This document shows positions 1 through 7,916 of a stretch of DNA of 32,436 bases, piece by piece (position 1 is the stretch's first letter; every line of letters starts with the position of its first letter). Where the stretch lies: NCBI GenBank assembly GCA_002779065.1, contig PEXL01000016.1, forward strand, positions 1 to 32,436. The letters run 5' to 3'. This DNA is from Candidatus Diapherotrites archaeon CG08_land_8_20_14_0_20_34_12. Its GTDB lineage: Archaea; Iainarchaeota; Iainarchaeia; Iainarchaeales; 0-14-0-20-34-12. The notes below the pieces were generated by a model. The model saw only the letters and a list, made by a program, of their open reading frames with translations, was not told the origin of the DNA and made no database searches. The translations under genes and the position numbers were made by a program.

Positions 1-350
1 ATTTGGATATAAGAAACATAATAAAAGAATCATACTCAGCAAGAAACATAATGGATGCTTCCTGGAGTAACTTTTTACAGATGTTGAAATACAAGGCTGA
101 AAGCGCTGGTATTTCCTTTGTAAAAGTAAATCCAAGAGATACAACAAGCAAGTGTTACAAGTGCGGAACAATAGTTAAAAAACCATTATCTGAAAGAATA
201 CATAGATGCGCATGCGGCCTTGAAATAGACAGAGACTACAATGCAGCATTGAATATATTAAAATCTGGCCAGGAACTGGCCTTAGAGCCTTTGGAGCTTC
301 CTATTAAGGAAGTGATGAATCAGGAAGCTGCAGCCTTTAGGCTGCAGTAG
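1..350 (+). CDS. tnpB: TnpB (IS200/IS605-family RNA-guided nuclease/transposase-associated protein), C-terminal fragment, truncated by window start
   Basis: Zinc-ribbon CYKCG...CACG followed by DRDYNAALNIL (RuvC-III region). The frame is open to the window edge; the TTG at position 3 is not a real start. Confidence 0.9.
   Translation, partial: LDIRNIIKESYSARNIMDASWSNFLQMLKYKAESAGISFVKVNPRDTTSKCYKCGTIVKKPLSERIHRCACGLEIDRDYNAALNILKSGQELALEPLELPIKEVMNQEAAAFRLQ
328..347 (+). mobile_element. IS200/IS605-type right-end hairpin / candidate 3' end of the TnpB omega (reRNA) scaffold
   Basis: Perfect 8-bp stem CTGCAGCC-TTTA-GGCTGCAG overlapping the tnpB stop codon. A second small stem-loop (CTTCC...GGAAG) lies just upstream at about 298-312. 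Confidence 0.6.
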
Positions 351-363
351 TTCACTTAGTCTT

Positions 364-531
364 TTACAAGAATCTCTTTATTGCTATTACTATTATTATG
401 AATGCAATGCACAACCCCACAATAAGATATGGGCTTAATTTAGGGCCTGCTACTTCTGCATCAAAGAATCTCATTATGCCAATTTCACTAGTTGGGCTTG
501 AAACCCTATTTCCTCTGTTCAATTTCACCAA
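364..531 (-). CDS. Preprotein translocase subunit Sec61beta (archaeal SecG), 55 aa, missed by the ORF track
   Basis: Minus-strand translation MVKLNRGNRVSSPTSEIGIMRFFDAEVAGPKLSPYLIVGLCIAFIIIVIAIKRFL*. GIMRFFD...GPKLSP plus a single C-terminal TM helix is the Sec61beta signature. TTG start with a GGTG ribosome-binding site 5 nt upstream. Confidence 0.82.
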   Translation of the reverse strand: MVKLNRGNRVSSPTSEIGIMRFFDAEVAGPKLSPYLIVGLCIAFIIIVIAIKRFL

Positions 532-552
532 TTTATCACCATTTATAGGATA

Positions 553-896
553 TAGTAAAAAACATTAATTTTTGAATTTATTTGGTCTTTTACTACCACT
601 TAAAGCAATGCTTTAAGGGTACAATTAAATCCTTTTGGATTTAATTTGTATCTAGTAAGAGACAATTTTGCTCAATTATTTGGATCTCTTACTATAATTA
701 ACTATTTATACACCAATTATTATAAATGTTTATATTGCCGCCTTTTCTTTCTTTTTGCTAAAAAGAAAGAACCAAGTAAACCAAAGTTTACTGGTCCAAT
801 AAAATTCCTTGGGAATTTTATTTGGAAATGTAGGTTGCAATTAAAATCCAAAAACGGATTTTAATGCACAATAAAACCGTTAGGTTTTATTTGTGC
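553..896. repeat. Dense array of consecutive inverted repeats/hairpins (about 9) in intergenic DNA
   Basis: Arms read directly: 553-560/588-595; 599-606/610-617; 620-632/637-650; 653-662/685-694; 745-756/760-771; 772-781/786-794; 796-808/812-825; 836-849/856-868; 866-878/883-896. Confidence 0.85.
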
Positions 897-927
897 CAAA
901 AGAAAGAAAAGAATAAGGTGTAAATAA

Positions 928-1962
928 ATGGCTTTGATTAAACAAGGTTTTTTTGGTTTTCAATTAGATGTAAAATCTATGATTCCTTTGGCTGCGGTAC
1001 TTGTTCTTGCATTCATACTTCTTTTTGTACTTACCTGGACTAATACGTTCCATTGCAAATCCTTGCCTGGATGGTGTGATGTTTATTATTCAATTAAAAA
1101 TGCAGTATTCTATGGGGATATGGGAATAAAATCACAGCCAAAAGTAGCGATTGTTTATGGTGATGATGGTTTAGGCGATCCATATGCTTTGCAAACATTA
1201 ATTTCAGATATTGCAAGCATAAAAGGCCAAAAACCAGATATGCTTAATATTAAGTTTTTGAGTTTAGGCAATCTGAAACAATATGATATGATAATAGTAG
1301 ATCGTGCAAGAACCATGTCAACAGAACACGTAAGCATGTTTGTTACTTATGCTAACCAAGGCGGAAAACTTGTCTGGACCGGGGATGCAGGGGCACAATT
1401 GCCAAAAAGTGAAAATCCCGAACAATATCTGCTTTATGAGGATGAAACAACAAAAAACCCAGATACCCCACATAATGTAATAAATCCCTGGGCAAGAAAA
1501 TTAGGCACAAAGATGGTTTTGCTTAATGAATTGCTTTCAGTAAATTATCGCGGCAATTACTGCGATTTTAAGCCATGCATGCCTGTAATTAATTGCGATG
1601 GCAAGCTTGTTGCAATTAATAAAAAGCATCCTTTGGTTTATGGTTTAAGCCCGATTTTAGAATTCTGTTTTGTAGGTAAAAATAGTTTCTCGCTTGTAAC
1701 AATAATTGGGAAGAATCCAAGCACAACTGTTTTAAGCGCGGAAATGGGTTCAAACATATTTGATGAATCCCAAACTAATTATGGAAATATTATGCCATTA
1801 ATTGTCCTGACTTCTAAATCAAGCATTCTTACTTTAAATATCGGGGAGAATGTTGCTTACTATGCCTTGCCCCCGGAATATTATGCTTATTCTTCTATAG
1901 ATGATAAGCACAGATATTATTCTTTAATAGAGAATCTTTATTATGGAATGTTATTTGGTTAG
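928..1962 (+). CDS. Membrane-anchored protein with extracytoplasmic glutamine-amidotransferase-like/DUF4350-like domain
   Basis: 344 aa; one N-terminal TM (PLAAVLVLAFILLFVL); YDMIIVDRARTMS...YANQGGKLVWTGDAG resembles the GATase-like fold; GGTG RBS at 918-921 upstream. Confidence 0.6.
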   Translation: MALIKQGFFGFQLDVKSMIPLAAVLVLAFILLFVLTWTNTFHCKSLPGWCDVYYSIKNAVFYGDMGIKSQPKVAIVYGDDGLGDPYALQTLISDIASIKGQKPDMLNIKFLSLGNLKQYDMIIVDRARTMSTEHVSMFVTYANQGGKLVWTGDAGAQLPKSENPEQYLLYEDETTKNPDTPHNVINPWARKLGTKMVLLNELLSVNYRGNYCDFKPCMPVINCDGKLVAINKKHPLVYGLSPILEFCFVGKNSFSLVTIIGKNPSTTVLSAEMGSNIFDESQTNYGNIMPLIVLTSKSSILTLNIGENVAYYALPPEYYAYSSIDDKHRYYSLIENLYYGMLFG

Positions 1963-2039
1963 GGAATATCCATTAACCGCAGAGAAACATATTTAAAGGA
2001 GAAAAGTGTTTAGATAATATTAAGTATATGTTCTAAAAT

Positions 2040-2069
2040 GTGGCTTTCCTGCTGTTTGCAGGCAACCAC
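2040..2069. other. Intergenic hairpin GTGG-CTTT-CCTGC-TGTTT-GCAGG-CAA-CCAC
   Basis: Two-part stem (4 bp and 5 bp) with an asymmetric internal loop, located between two paralogous genes. Confidence 0.55.
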
Positions 2070-2136
2070 AATATATAAAAACAAATAATCGCATAATTAA
2101 CATATTAATTATAAATAATTAAAAAAAGGTGATTTG

Positions 2137-2979
2137 GTGGCATATCCGGAAGAAGAAGGAGGAGCAGATGTTGGTGCATCTTATAATTATGCGCCTTCAA
2201 GATTTGGTCGTAATTTAGAAGGATTAATTCCCTTGATTCTTATTATTGTTATTGCAGCAGTGGCAGGGGGTTATTTGGGCTTATGGGATATTCCCTATGT
2301 TATGGAGCACAAAGCCACTAAAATGTTAATTGTTGGCCAGCCTAGTTTAGAAACTTTGTCTGTATTTGATCAGTCAAAAGATTTGGTTGGCTATGTAACT
2401 AAAAGCGCTGAAAGCCTTAAATTAAATCCTAAAGAATATATTGCACAGTATAATATTGTTTGGTTAGATCAGTCAAATATACAGCCAGAGGGAGCAAAAT
2501 ATATTCCAAGACAGTTAGGAGAAGCATTGACTGAATATGTAAAAAAAGGCGGTAAATTAGTAACAGTAATGGATAGTGGAGTATTTAGAAAAGGAGATAT
2601 TAGCATTGTTGGATGGGAAGGTACATTCCAAAGTGATGTAGTTCCAGCGAAATGTGAAGCAGATTATGTCGGGAATCCGAGTTGCTTGAATGCGATAATT
2701 GTTCCACAGGCAGAAATTTGGTCTGCAGATCCAGATCACCCCATCATGAAGGGAATTACAGTTATACCGGCTATTCCCACATTGCCTAAGCTCTCATTAA
2801 CTACTTTTAATGTGACGCCTAATGGCTATGAAGTAGCATATATACAATCAACAGCAACACCAGAATCATATCCTGGAATCATTGAAAAAAGATTGTTGTT
2901 GGGTAAGAGTATTTACATTAATTATAATCCAGGGATTGCCCCAGGAGTATTACAAAATATATTAGTATACTTAAGATAA
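2137..2979 (+). CDS. Membrane-anchored protein with GATase-like/DUF4350-like domain, paralogous in architecture to 928-1962
   Basis: N-terminal TM (LIPLILIIVIAAVAGGYLGL); YNIVWLDQSN...YVKKGGKLVTVMDSG. GTG start at 2137 has GGTG 5 nt upstream; the ORF track starts at TTG 2134. Confidence 0.6.
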   Translation: MAYPEEEGGADVGASYNYAPSRFGRNLEGLIPLILIIVIAAVAGGYLGLWDIPYVMEHKATKMLIVGQPSLETLSVFDQSKDLVGYVTKSAESLKLNPKEYIAQYNIVWLDQSNIQPEGAKYIPRQLGEALTEYVKKGGKLVTVMDSGVFRKGDISIVGWEGTFQSDVVPAKCEADYVGNPSCLNAIIVPQAEIWSADPDHPIMKGITVIPAIPTLPKLSLTTFNVTPNGYEVAYIQSTATPESYPGIIEKRLLLGKSIYINYNPGIAPGVLQNILVYLR

Positions 2980-3053
2980 CCGAATAGAGTGTAAACACTC
3001 AACAAGGTTTCTTGAAACAAACAAAAATACGTCTTAAATTGGAGGTGTACACA

Positions 3054-3356
3054 ATGGCAGAAGAAAGTACAGCAATGGCTGAAAGAAGTGCAGATAACAC
3101 AATATATGTAGGTAAAAAAGATACAATGGCTTATGTGTTAGCGGTTGTAACCCAGATGAATCAAGGTATGAACGAGGTAGTAATTAAAGCTAGGGGAAAA
3201 GCAATCAGCCGAGCAGTAGATGTTGCTGAGATTGTGAAGAATAAATTCTCAACCGATGCAAGAATCGAATCAATTATTACCAGCACTGAAGAAGTGGAAT
3301 CAGACGAAGGTAAATCAGTAAAGGTATCAGCAATTGAGATAAGGGTTGTAAAGTAA
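3054..3356 (+). CDS. alba: DNA/RNA-binding protein Alba
   Basis: [52 protein letters not shown]...IEIRVV is typical Alba. ATG at 3054 is preceded by GGAGGTG; the upstream ATG at 3012 in the track is unlikely. Confidence 0.95.
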   Translation: MAEESTAMAERSADNTIYVGKKDTMAYVLAVVTQMNQGMNEVVIKARGKAISRAVDVAEIVKNKFSTDARIESIITSTEEVESDEGKSVKVSAIEIRVVK

Positions 3357-3778
3357 CTTTTTATTTAATTCTGATTTAACCTTTATTTTTCTTTTTTTTC
3401 TTATTTTTATGCATTTAACCCTAACAACTCTAACCTAATTAAACTGTTTTCAGTTTGTACTATTTTCCCAATGTACCAAAATTCCTTTATAAATCAAAGG
3501 TGACTATCTTTTCTGGAAAGGCAATGTTTTCATTTCCCTCACAGTTTTAAATTCATAACCTTTCCCAAGGTGTCAAATAAACAGTAATGAAAAAATACTT
3601 TTGATTTTTGAAAGTAATTATCAATATACGTTTGGCATCTTGTCTCTCCTTTTTATTTTTATTCTGTTTTTTTAAATAAATTTTAAACTCCCAAGTTTAT
3701 TAAAAATAAACCTTAGTTCTATTAATCACTTTAATCAGTATTATTGTAGGATAAGGAGAGTTGGAAAAAACGCAGATT

Positions 3779-3804
3779 GGGCAAGCTTAAACAGCAGCTT
3801 GCCC
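3779..3804 (-). terminator. Hairpin at the 3' end of the minus-strand methyltransferase gene
   Basis: GGGCAAGCT-TAAACAGC-AGCTTGCCC, 9-bp perfect stem abutting the stop codon. Confidence 0.6.
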
Positions 3805-4607
3805 TATCCCTCTTTTATGCCGGTCATTACAAAGAAAGCACCCCTCCTTCCCAATACCCAGCTTAATTCCGATACTTCCAACATCTTTCCCAAATCCGGT
3901 TTTGAACTTATGAATTTTATTCTATTTTTTCTGAACCAGCCTTTTACTTCCCTTGCAGAATGATAGGATTCATGCGGATGTGCATATTTATCTGCTAACC
4001 AAATAATGCCCTGTTTAGGCATTTCACCAAAAAAGAATAATTTTCTTGCCAGATTCATGCGTTTTTCAAAATTTTCCCCAGCTATAACATTTACTATTTT
4101 TCTTTTAATCCTGTGCCTTATCCTTCCTATGCGATTATATAACCCAATGCTAATCAACCCATTATCTTTTACTAATCTAACAAGATTTTCAAATCCTTTT
4201 TTTGGATTAGAAGTGTGGTGCAAAACACCATAAGAAATTACCAGGTCAAATTTTGTTTTTTGTGAGAAAGCAATGCTCAAAATATCGCTTTGTATTAAAT
4301 CCCAGTTTTTAATATCAAGCCTTTTCTTTAATTCCTCTGCTTTTTTTAAAGATGCATTGCTTATGTCAATTCCAACAACCTTTGCCCCGCACAAAGCCAG
4401 GGACGCGCCCAATTCACCAGTGCCGCAGCCTGCTTCCAGAATAAACTTTCCTTTAAAAAAATCCAAATCCTTTTCACCAATTGCATTTAACACCCATTTT
4501 GCATATGTTTCCATGCCTTTTCTTCTTGTTACATTCCTGCTCGGGTAAGGATATTTTTCATACAGGCTTTTTACTTTTTTTAATATTTCATCAGCCATTT
4601 TCTTCAC
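3804..4607 (-). CDS. Class I SAM-dependent methyltransferase
   Basis: ILEAGCGTGELGASLA (motif I), VVGIDIS, DLVISYGVLHH. Confidence 0.88.
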   Translation of the reverse strand: MKKMADEILKKVKSLYEKYPYPSRNVTRRKGMETYAKWVLNAIGEKDLDFFKGKFILEAGCGTGELGASLALCGAKVVGIDISNASLKKAEELKKRLDIKNWDLIQSDILSIAFSQKTKFDLVISYGVLHHTSNPKKGFENLVRLVKDNGLISIGLYNRIGRIRHRIKRKIVNVIAGENFEKRMNLARKLFFFGEMPKQGIIWLADKYAHPHESYHSAREVKGWFRKNRIKFISSKPDLGKMLEVSELSWVLGRRGAFFVMTGIKEG

Positions 4608-4709
4608 ATTTTTGTTTGACCATTGTATCCAATTCTTTTAAATAAGTAATTACTACTATTACATTATTAATTCTAATTAATATTTGCAATATGGGTAAAG
4701 AGTGGTTTT

Positions 4710-5585
4710 ATGAAGATTACGAAAAGGATGAAGGTTAATTATGGCCTTGCACAAATGTTAAAAGGCGGGGTAATAATGGATGTAACAAGCGCTGCACAGG
4801 CAAGGATAGCTGAAAAAGCCGGGGCAGTTGCTGCTATGGCTCTTGAAAGAGTGCCTGCTGATATAAGAAAGCAGGGAGGCATAGCCAGGATGGCCGATCC
4901 TACCATAGTTAAGGAGATTATGGAGTCTGTTTCCATCCCTGTAATGGCAAAGGTAAGGATAGGGCATTTTGCTGAAGCACAGATATTGCAGGAATTAGGC
5001 GTTGATTTTATTGATGAATCTGAGGTATTAACACCAGCAGATAACCGTTATCACATTCCTAAATTAGATTTTAATGTGCCTTTTGTTTGCGGAGCCACTT
5101 GTTTAGGCGAGGCTTTAAGAAGAATTAAAGAAGGGGCTTCTATGCTAAGGACAAAGGGAGAGGCAGGAACCGGCAATATTATTGAAGCAGTAAAGCACAT
5201 ACGCATGATTAATGAAGAAATTGCTTTGTTAAAAGGAAATAGAAAATTGCAAAAAACATTTGCAGTAAGGGAAAGGGTTCCTTTAGATATGGTAAAAGAT
5301 ATTGCAAAGAATCAAAAATTGCAGGTAGTTAATTTCGCTGCCGGCGGAATAGCAACTCCAGCTGATGCTTCTTTGGTTATGCAGTTAGGGGTTGAAGGAG
5401 TTTTTGTTGGTTCTGGCATTTTTAAATCATCAGATCCTGAAAGAAGGGCAGCAGCAATTGTTGAAGCCACAACTAATTTCAATAATCCTAAAATATTAGC
5501 AAGGGTTTCATCCGGTTTAGGGGAAGCAATGCCTGGTTTAGATATTAAAGATTTAGATATTAAGTATGCTGAACGAGGATGGTAG
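4710..5585 (+). CDS. pdxS: Pyridoxal 5'-phosphate synthase lyase subunit PdxS
   Basis: [35 protein letters not shown]...GGIARMADP, plus [12 protein letters not shown]. Confidence 0.98.
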   Translation: MKITKRMKVNYGLAQMLKGGVIMDVTSAAQARIAEKAGAVAAMALERVPADIRKQGGIARMADPTIVKEIMESVSIPVMAKVRIGHFAEAQILQELGVDFIDESEVLTPADNRYHIPKLDFNVPFVCGATCLGEALRRIKEGASMLRTKGEAGTGNIIEAVKHIRMINEEIALLKGNRKLQKTFAVRERVPLDMVKDIAKNQKLQVVNFAAGGIATPADASLVMQLGVEGVFVGSGIFKSSDPERRAAAIVEATTNFNNPKILARVSSGLGEAMPGLDIKDLDIKYAERGW

Positions 5586-6171
5586 TCTGCTTACTATCGG
5601 AGTGCTTGCCCTGCAAGGCAGTTTTGCAGAGCATATTGCAGCATTAAAGAAATGCAAAGTAAATACAAGGGAAGTTCGCCTGCCTTCAGATATTGAAGGT
5701 CTTTCCGGTTTGATTATTCCTGGAGGGGAATCTACTGCTATAAGAACTCTTTTGCAGGTTTCAGGATTGGATAAAGCAATTATTAAAGCAAAAGATAAAG
5801 GGTTGAAATTTTTTGGCACATGCGCTGGTGCAATCCTTCTTTCCAGTAAAATAGAAGGAGAATCAAACTATTCTTTTGGTTTTATTGGTGCCGTTGTTTC
5901 AAGGAATGCTTATGGCAGGCAGCTTTATTCTTTTGAAAAAGAATTTGATATAAAAAATATTGGAAAATTTAATGTTATTTTTATCAGGGCGCCAAAAATT
6001 CTTTATGTCGGGAAAGATGTTGAAATTTTAGCAAGGGATGGCCGTGATATTATTCTTGCTGAGAATGATTCCTGCTTAATAGCAACATTCCATCCAGAAC
6101 TTACTGGTGATTTAAGGATTCACAAATATTTTATAAATAAAATTAGTAAGAATAAGAATGCTAAAAAATAG
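5566..6171 (+). CDS. pdxT: Pyridoxal 5'-phosphate synthase glutaminase subunit PdxT
   Basis: [39 protein letters not shown]; overlaps the pdxS 3' end by 20 nt. Confidence 0.97.
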   Translation: MLNEDGSLLTIGVLALQGSFAEHIAALKKCKVNTREVRLPSDIEGLSGLIIPGGESTAIRTLLQVSGLDKAIIKAKDKGLKFFGTCAGAILLSSKIEGESNYSFGFIGAVVSRNAYGRQLYSFEKEFDIKNIGKFNVIFIRAPKILYVGKDVEILARDGRDIILAENDSCLIATFHPELTGDLRIHKYFINKISKNKNAKK

Positions 6172-6251
6172 CCCAAATACGGCAAGAATATAAAAAGCAG
6201 CCTCCCTTTATGAGAAAGAAAGGCCCTGATTGTTATTAAAAATTATTTCAG

Positions 6252-6300
6252 ACAAAATCTGATGATTTTGTAACAGTAAAAAATCTTTAGATTTTTTACT
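6252..6300. terminator. Two adjacent AT-rich hairpins between convergent genes (possible bidirectional terminator)
   Basis: ACAAAATC-TGAT-GATTTTGT (6252-6271) and AGTAAAAAATCT-TT-AGATTTTTTACT (6275-6300, 12-bp stem). Confidence 0.6.
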
Positions 6301-7306
6301 TTCTCAAGAAGCCGAGTAAAGTAAATCCTTTCTTCTCTTTTGGTTCTGATCCTGGCTCTTTATAAGCCCATTTTCCCTTACCCTTTTGCTCTACTGCTCT
6401 TGCTAATTCTTTACTTTCATATGAATTGCTAGCGAATAACATATCATCCCCACCTCTAACTCCGCTTTTATCTAATACTAACAATATTAATGCGATTACT
6501 ATAATAATCCCACCTAAAACCCCGATCCAGAAAGGATTTAAAATACTGCTTGCTGTAGAAGCAAGGCCTGCCCATACAGGTTTATTTTTCTCTTCTAATG
6601 CTTCTTTTTGTACATTTAAATCCTGCTTTACTGTATCCAGATTTTTTAATAATTCATTAATCTCATCTGCTGTTTTTGTGTCAGAACTGCCCAACTTTTT
6701 TGCTTCCAAATCAAGGAGTTCAACATTCTTTGAGATTTTATCGAGCTGGCTGTTTAATGATTCAATTGAACCCTGTTTTTCTTTTAATATATTTTTCAGT
6801 TCATCAATTGTTTTATTGATGTTATCAGTTGTTGTTGAAAAATCATTCAGCTTTTTTTCAAGTTGGGTATTCAATTCACGCAATTTGTTCAATTCAAATG
6901 TCATTTCATTCCTAAAAGAATCTGATAATGGGTTAAATACTGAAAAATCTCTTGAAGTTGTATTCTGCAAAGCATCGCTTTTGAACCCATCTACCTTAAT
7001 CATATAAGAGCCAGCATTTAAACCAACCATTGCGATTACAATAGCAGTATCTGTTGTATTATATGCCTTAATTACTTGGCTTGATATTGCCTCTAAACTA
7101 ATTACATGGCCATCAGCAATATATATTTTCAAAATCTGCTGGTCACCTAAATAAACAATTGCTTTGTCTATTGTTGTGTCTACATTTAGATTAAAACTCC
7201 AGGCAGTATTTGCACTTATTGACTGTGAACCTGAAATTTCAAGTGCAAATGCTGAATTTATTAAAAAAACTGCTGCAATTAAGAAGGCAAAAATCCTTAT
7301 CTTCAT
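6296..7306 (-). CDS. Secreted/surface protein with signal peptide, coiled coil and C-terminal TM segment
   Basis: N-terminal signal IFAFLIAAVFLINSAFA; long heptad-rich region (LNKLRELNTQLEKKLNDF...); TM FWIGVLGGIIIVIALILLVL. Confidence 0.7.
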   Translation of the reverse strand: MKIRIFAFLIAAVFLINSAFALEISGSQSISANTAWSFNLNVDTTIDKAIVYLGDQQILKIYIADGHVISLEAISSQVIKAYNTTDTAIVIAMVGLNAGSYMIKVDGFKSDALQNTTSRDFSVFNPLSDSFRNEMTFELNKLRELNTQLEKKLNDFSTTTDNINKTIDELKNILKEKQGSIESLNSQLDKISKNVELLDLEAKKLGSSDTKTADEINELLKNLDTVKQDLNVQKEALEEKNKPVWAGLASTASSILNPFWIGVLGGIIIVIALILLVLDKSGVRGGDDMLFASNSYESKELARAVEQKGKGKWAYKEPGSEPKEKKGFTLLGFLRK

Positions 7307-7410
7307 TTATACTACACCCCGAATATCCGTTATTATTGCTAAGATTAATGTTAAAATTGTTTAAAAAGAATGTGGTTGACTATCTTTGTATTGATTTTTT
7401 GTTTTTTAAA

Positions 7411-7482
7411 GGGCCTGTGGTCTATTGGTGTGATGTCGCTTTCACAGAGCGAAGATAAGCGGTTCGATTCCGCTCAGGCCCA
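7411..7482 (+). tRNA. tRNA-Val(CAC)
   Basis: Acceptor GGGCCTG/CAGGCCC, anticodon arm TCGCT-TTCACAG-AGCGA (anticodon CAC at 7443-7445), T arm AGCGG-TTCGATT-CCGCT; discriminator A, CCA not encoded. Confidence 0.95.
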
Positions 7483-7491
7483 TTTCGCCTT

Positions 7492-7515
7492 TCTTTTTCT
7501 TTGCAAAGAAAAAGA
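7492..7515. repeat. 24-bp perfect palindrome TCTTTTTCTTTGCAAAGAAAAAGA downstream of the tRNA
   Basis: Direct reading; related in composition to 745-771 and 21451-21498. Confidence 0.8.
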
Positions 7516-7557
7516 GAAAATAGTTAACCTTTAATTAAGTTAATTGCTACTATTTTT

Positions 7558-7899
7558 GTGAGAGAAGTTTTGCGTTCTAAAATCCATAAAGCTACAGTAA
7601 CGGATGCTAATGTGCATTATATTGGCAGCATTACTATTGACAAAGATTTAGTTGAGAAAGCAGGTTTTTGGGAAGGGGAAAAAGTACTGGTTGTAAGCAA
7701 TACTTCGGGTGCGAGATTAGAGACTTACCTTATTTTGGGAGAAAAAGGCTCTGGCACAATTACAATGAATGGCGCGGCAGCCCATTTAATAAAAAAAGGT
7801 GAAGAAATAATTGTTTTAGGCTTTGAATTAACTGATTTGCCAATAAAGCCAAAAATAATCCTTGTTGATAAGAACAATAAGTTTGTGAAATATTTGTAA
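7558..7899 (+). CDS. panD: Aspartate 1-decarboxylase (pyruvoyl-dependent PanD), GTG start
   Basis: REVLRSKIHKATVTDANVHYIGSITID (GS self-cleavage site), TYLILGEKGSGTITMNGAAAHL. Confidence 0.95.
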   Translation: MREVLRSKIHKATVTDANVHYIGSITIDKDLVEKAGFWEGEKVLVVSNTSGARLETYLILGEKGSGTITMNGAAAHLIKKGEEIIVLGFELTDLPIKPKIILVDKNNKFVKYL

Positions 7900-7916
7900 A
7901 TCATTTTTTGTATTTT

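Noticed and set aside
646-864. 72-aa plus-strand ORF in the ORF track
   Set aside because: It lies entirely within the hairpin array, has no RBS or recognisable domain, and its peptide reflects palindrome composition.
4006-4548. Two plus-strand ORFs (4006-4233, 4273-4548)
   Set aside because: Antisense shadows of the methyltransferase gene, which has clear motifs.
6426-7007. 193-aa plus-strand ORF
   Set aside because: Antisense to the coiled-coil surface protein; Ser/Phe-rich composition typical of a reverse-complement frame.
7483-7490. Encoded CCA tail or intron in the tRNA
   Set aside because: The acceptor stem is followed by ATTTCG; the anticodon loop is a normal 7 nt, so there is no intron.
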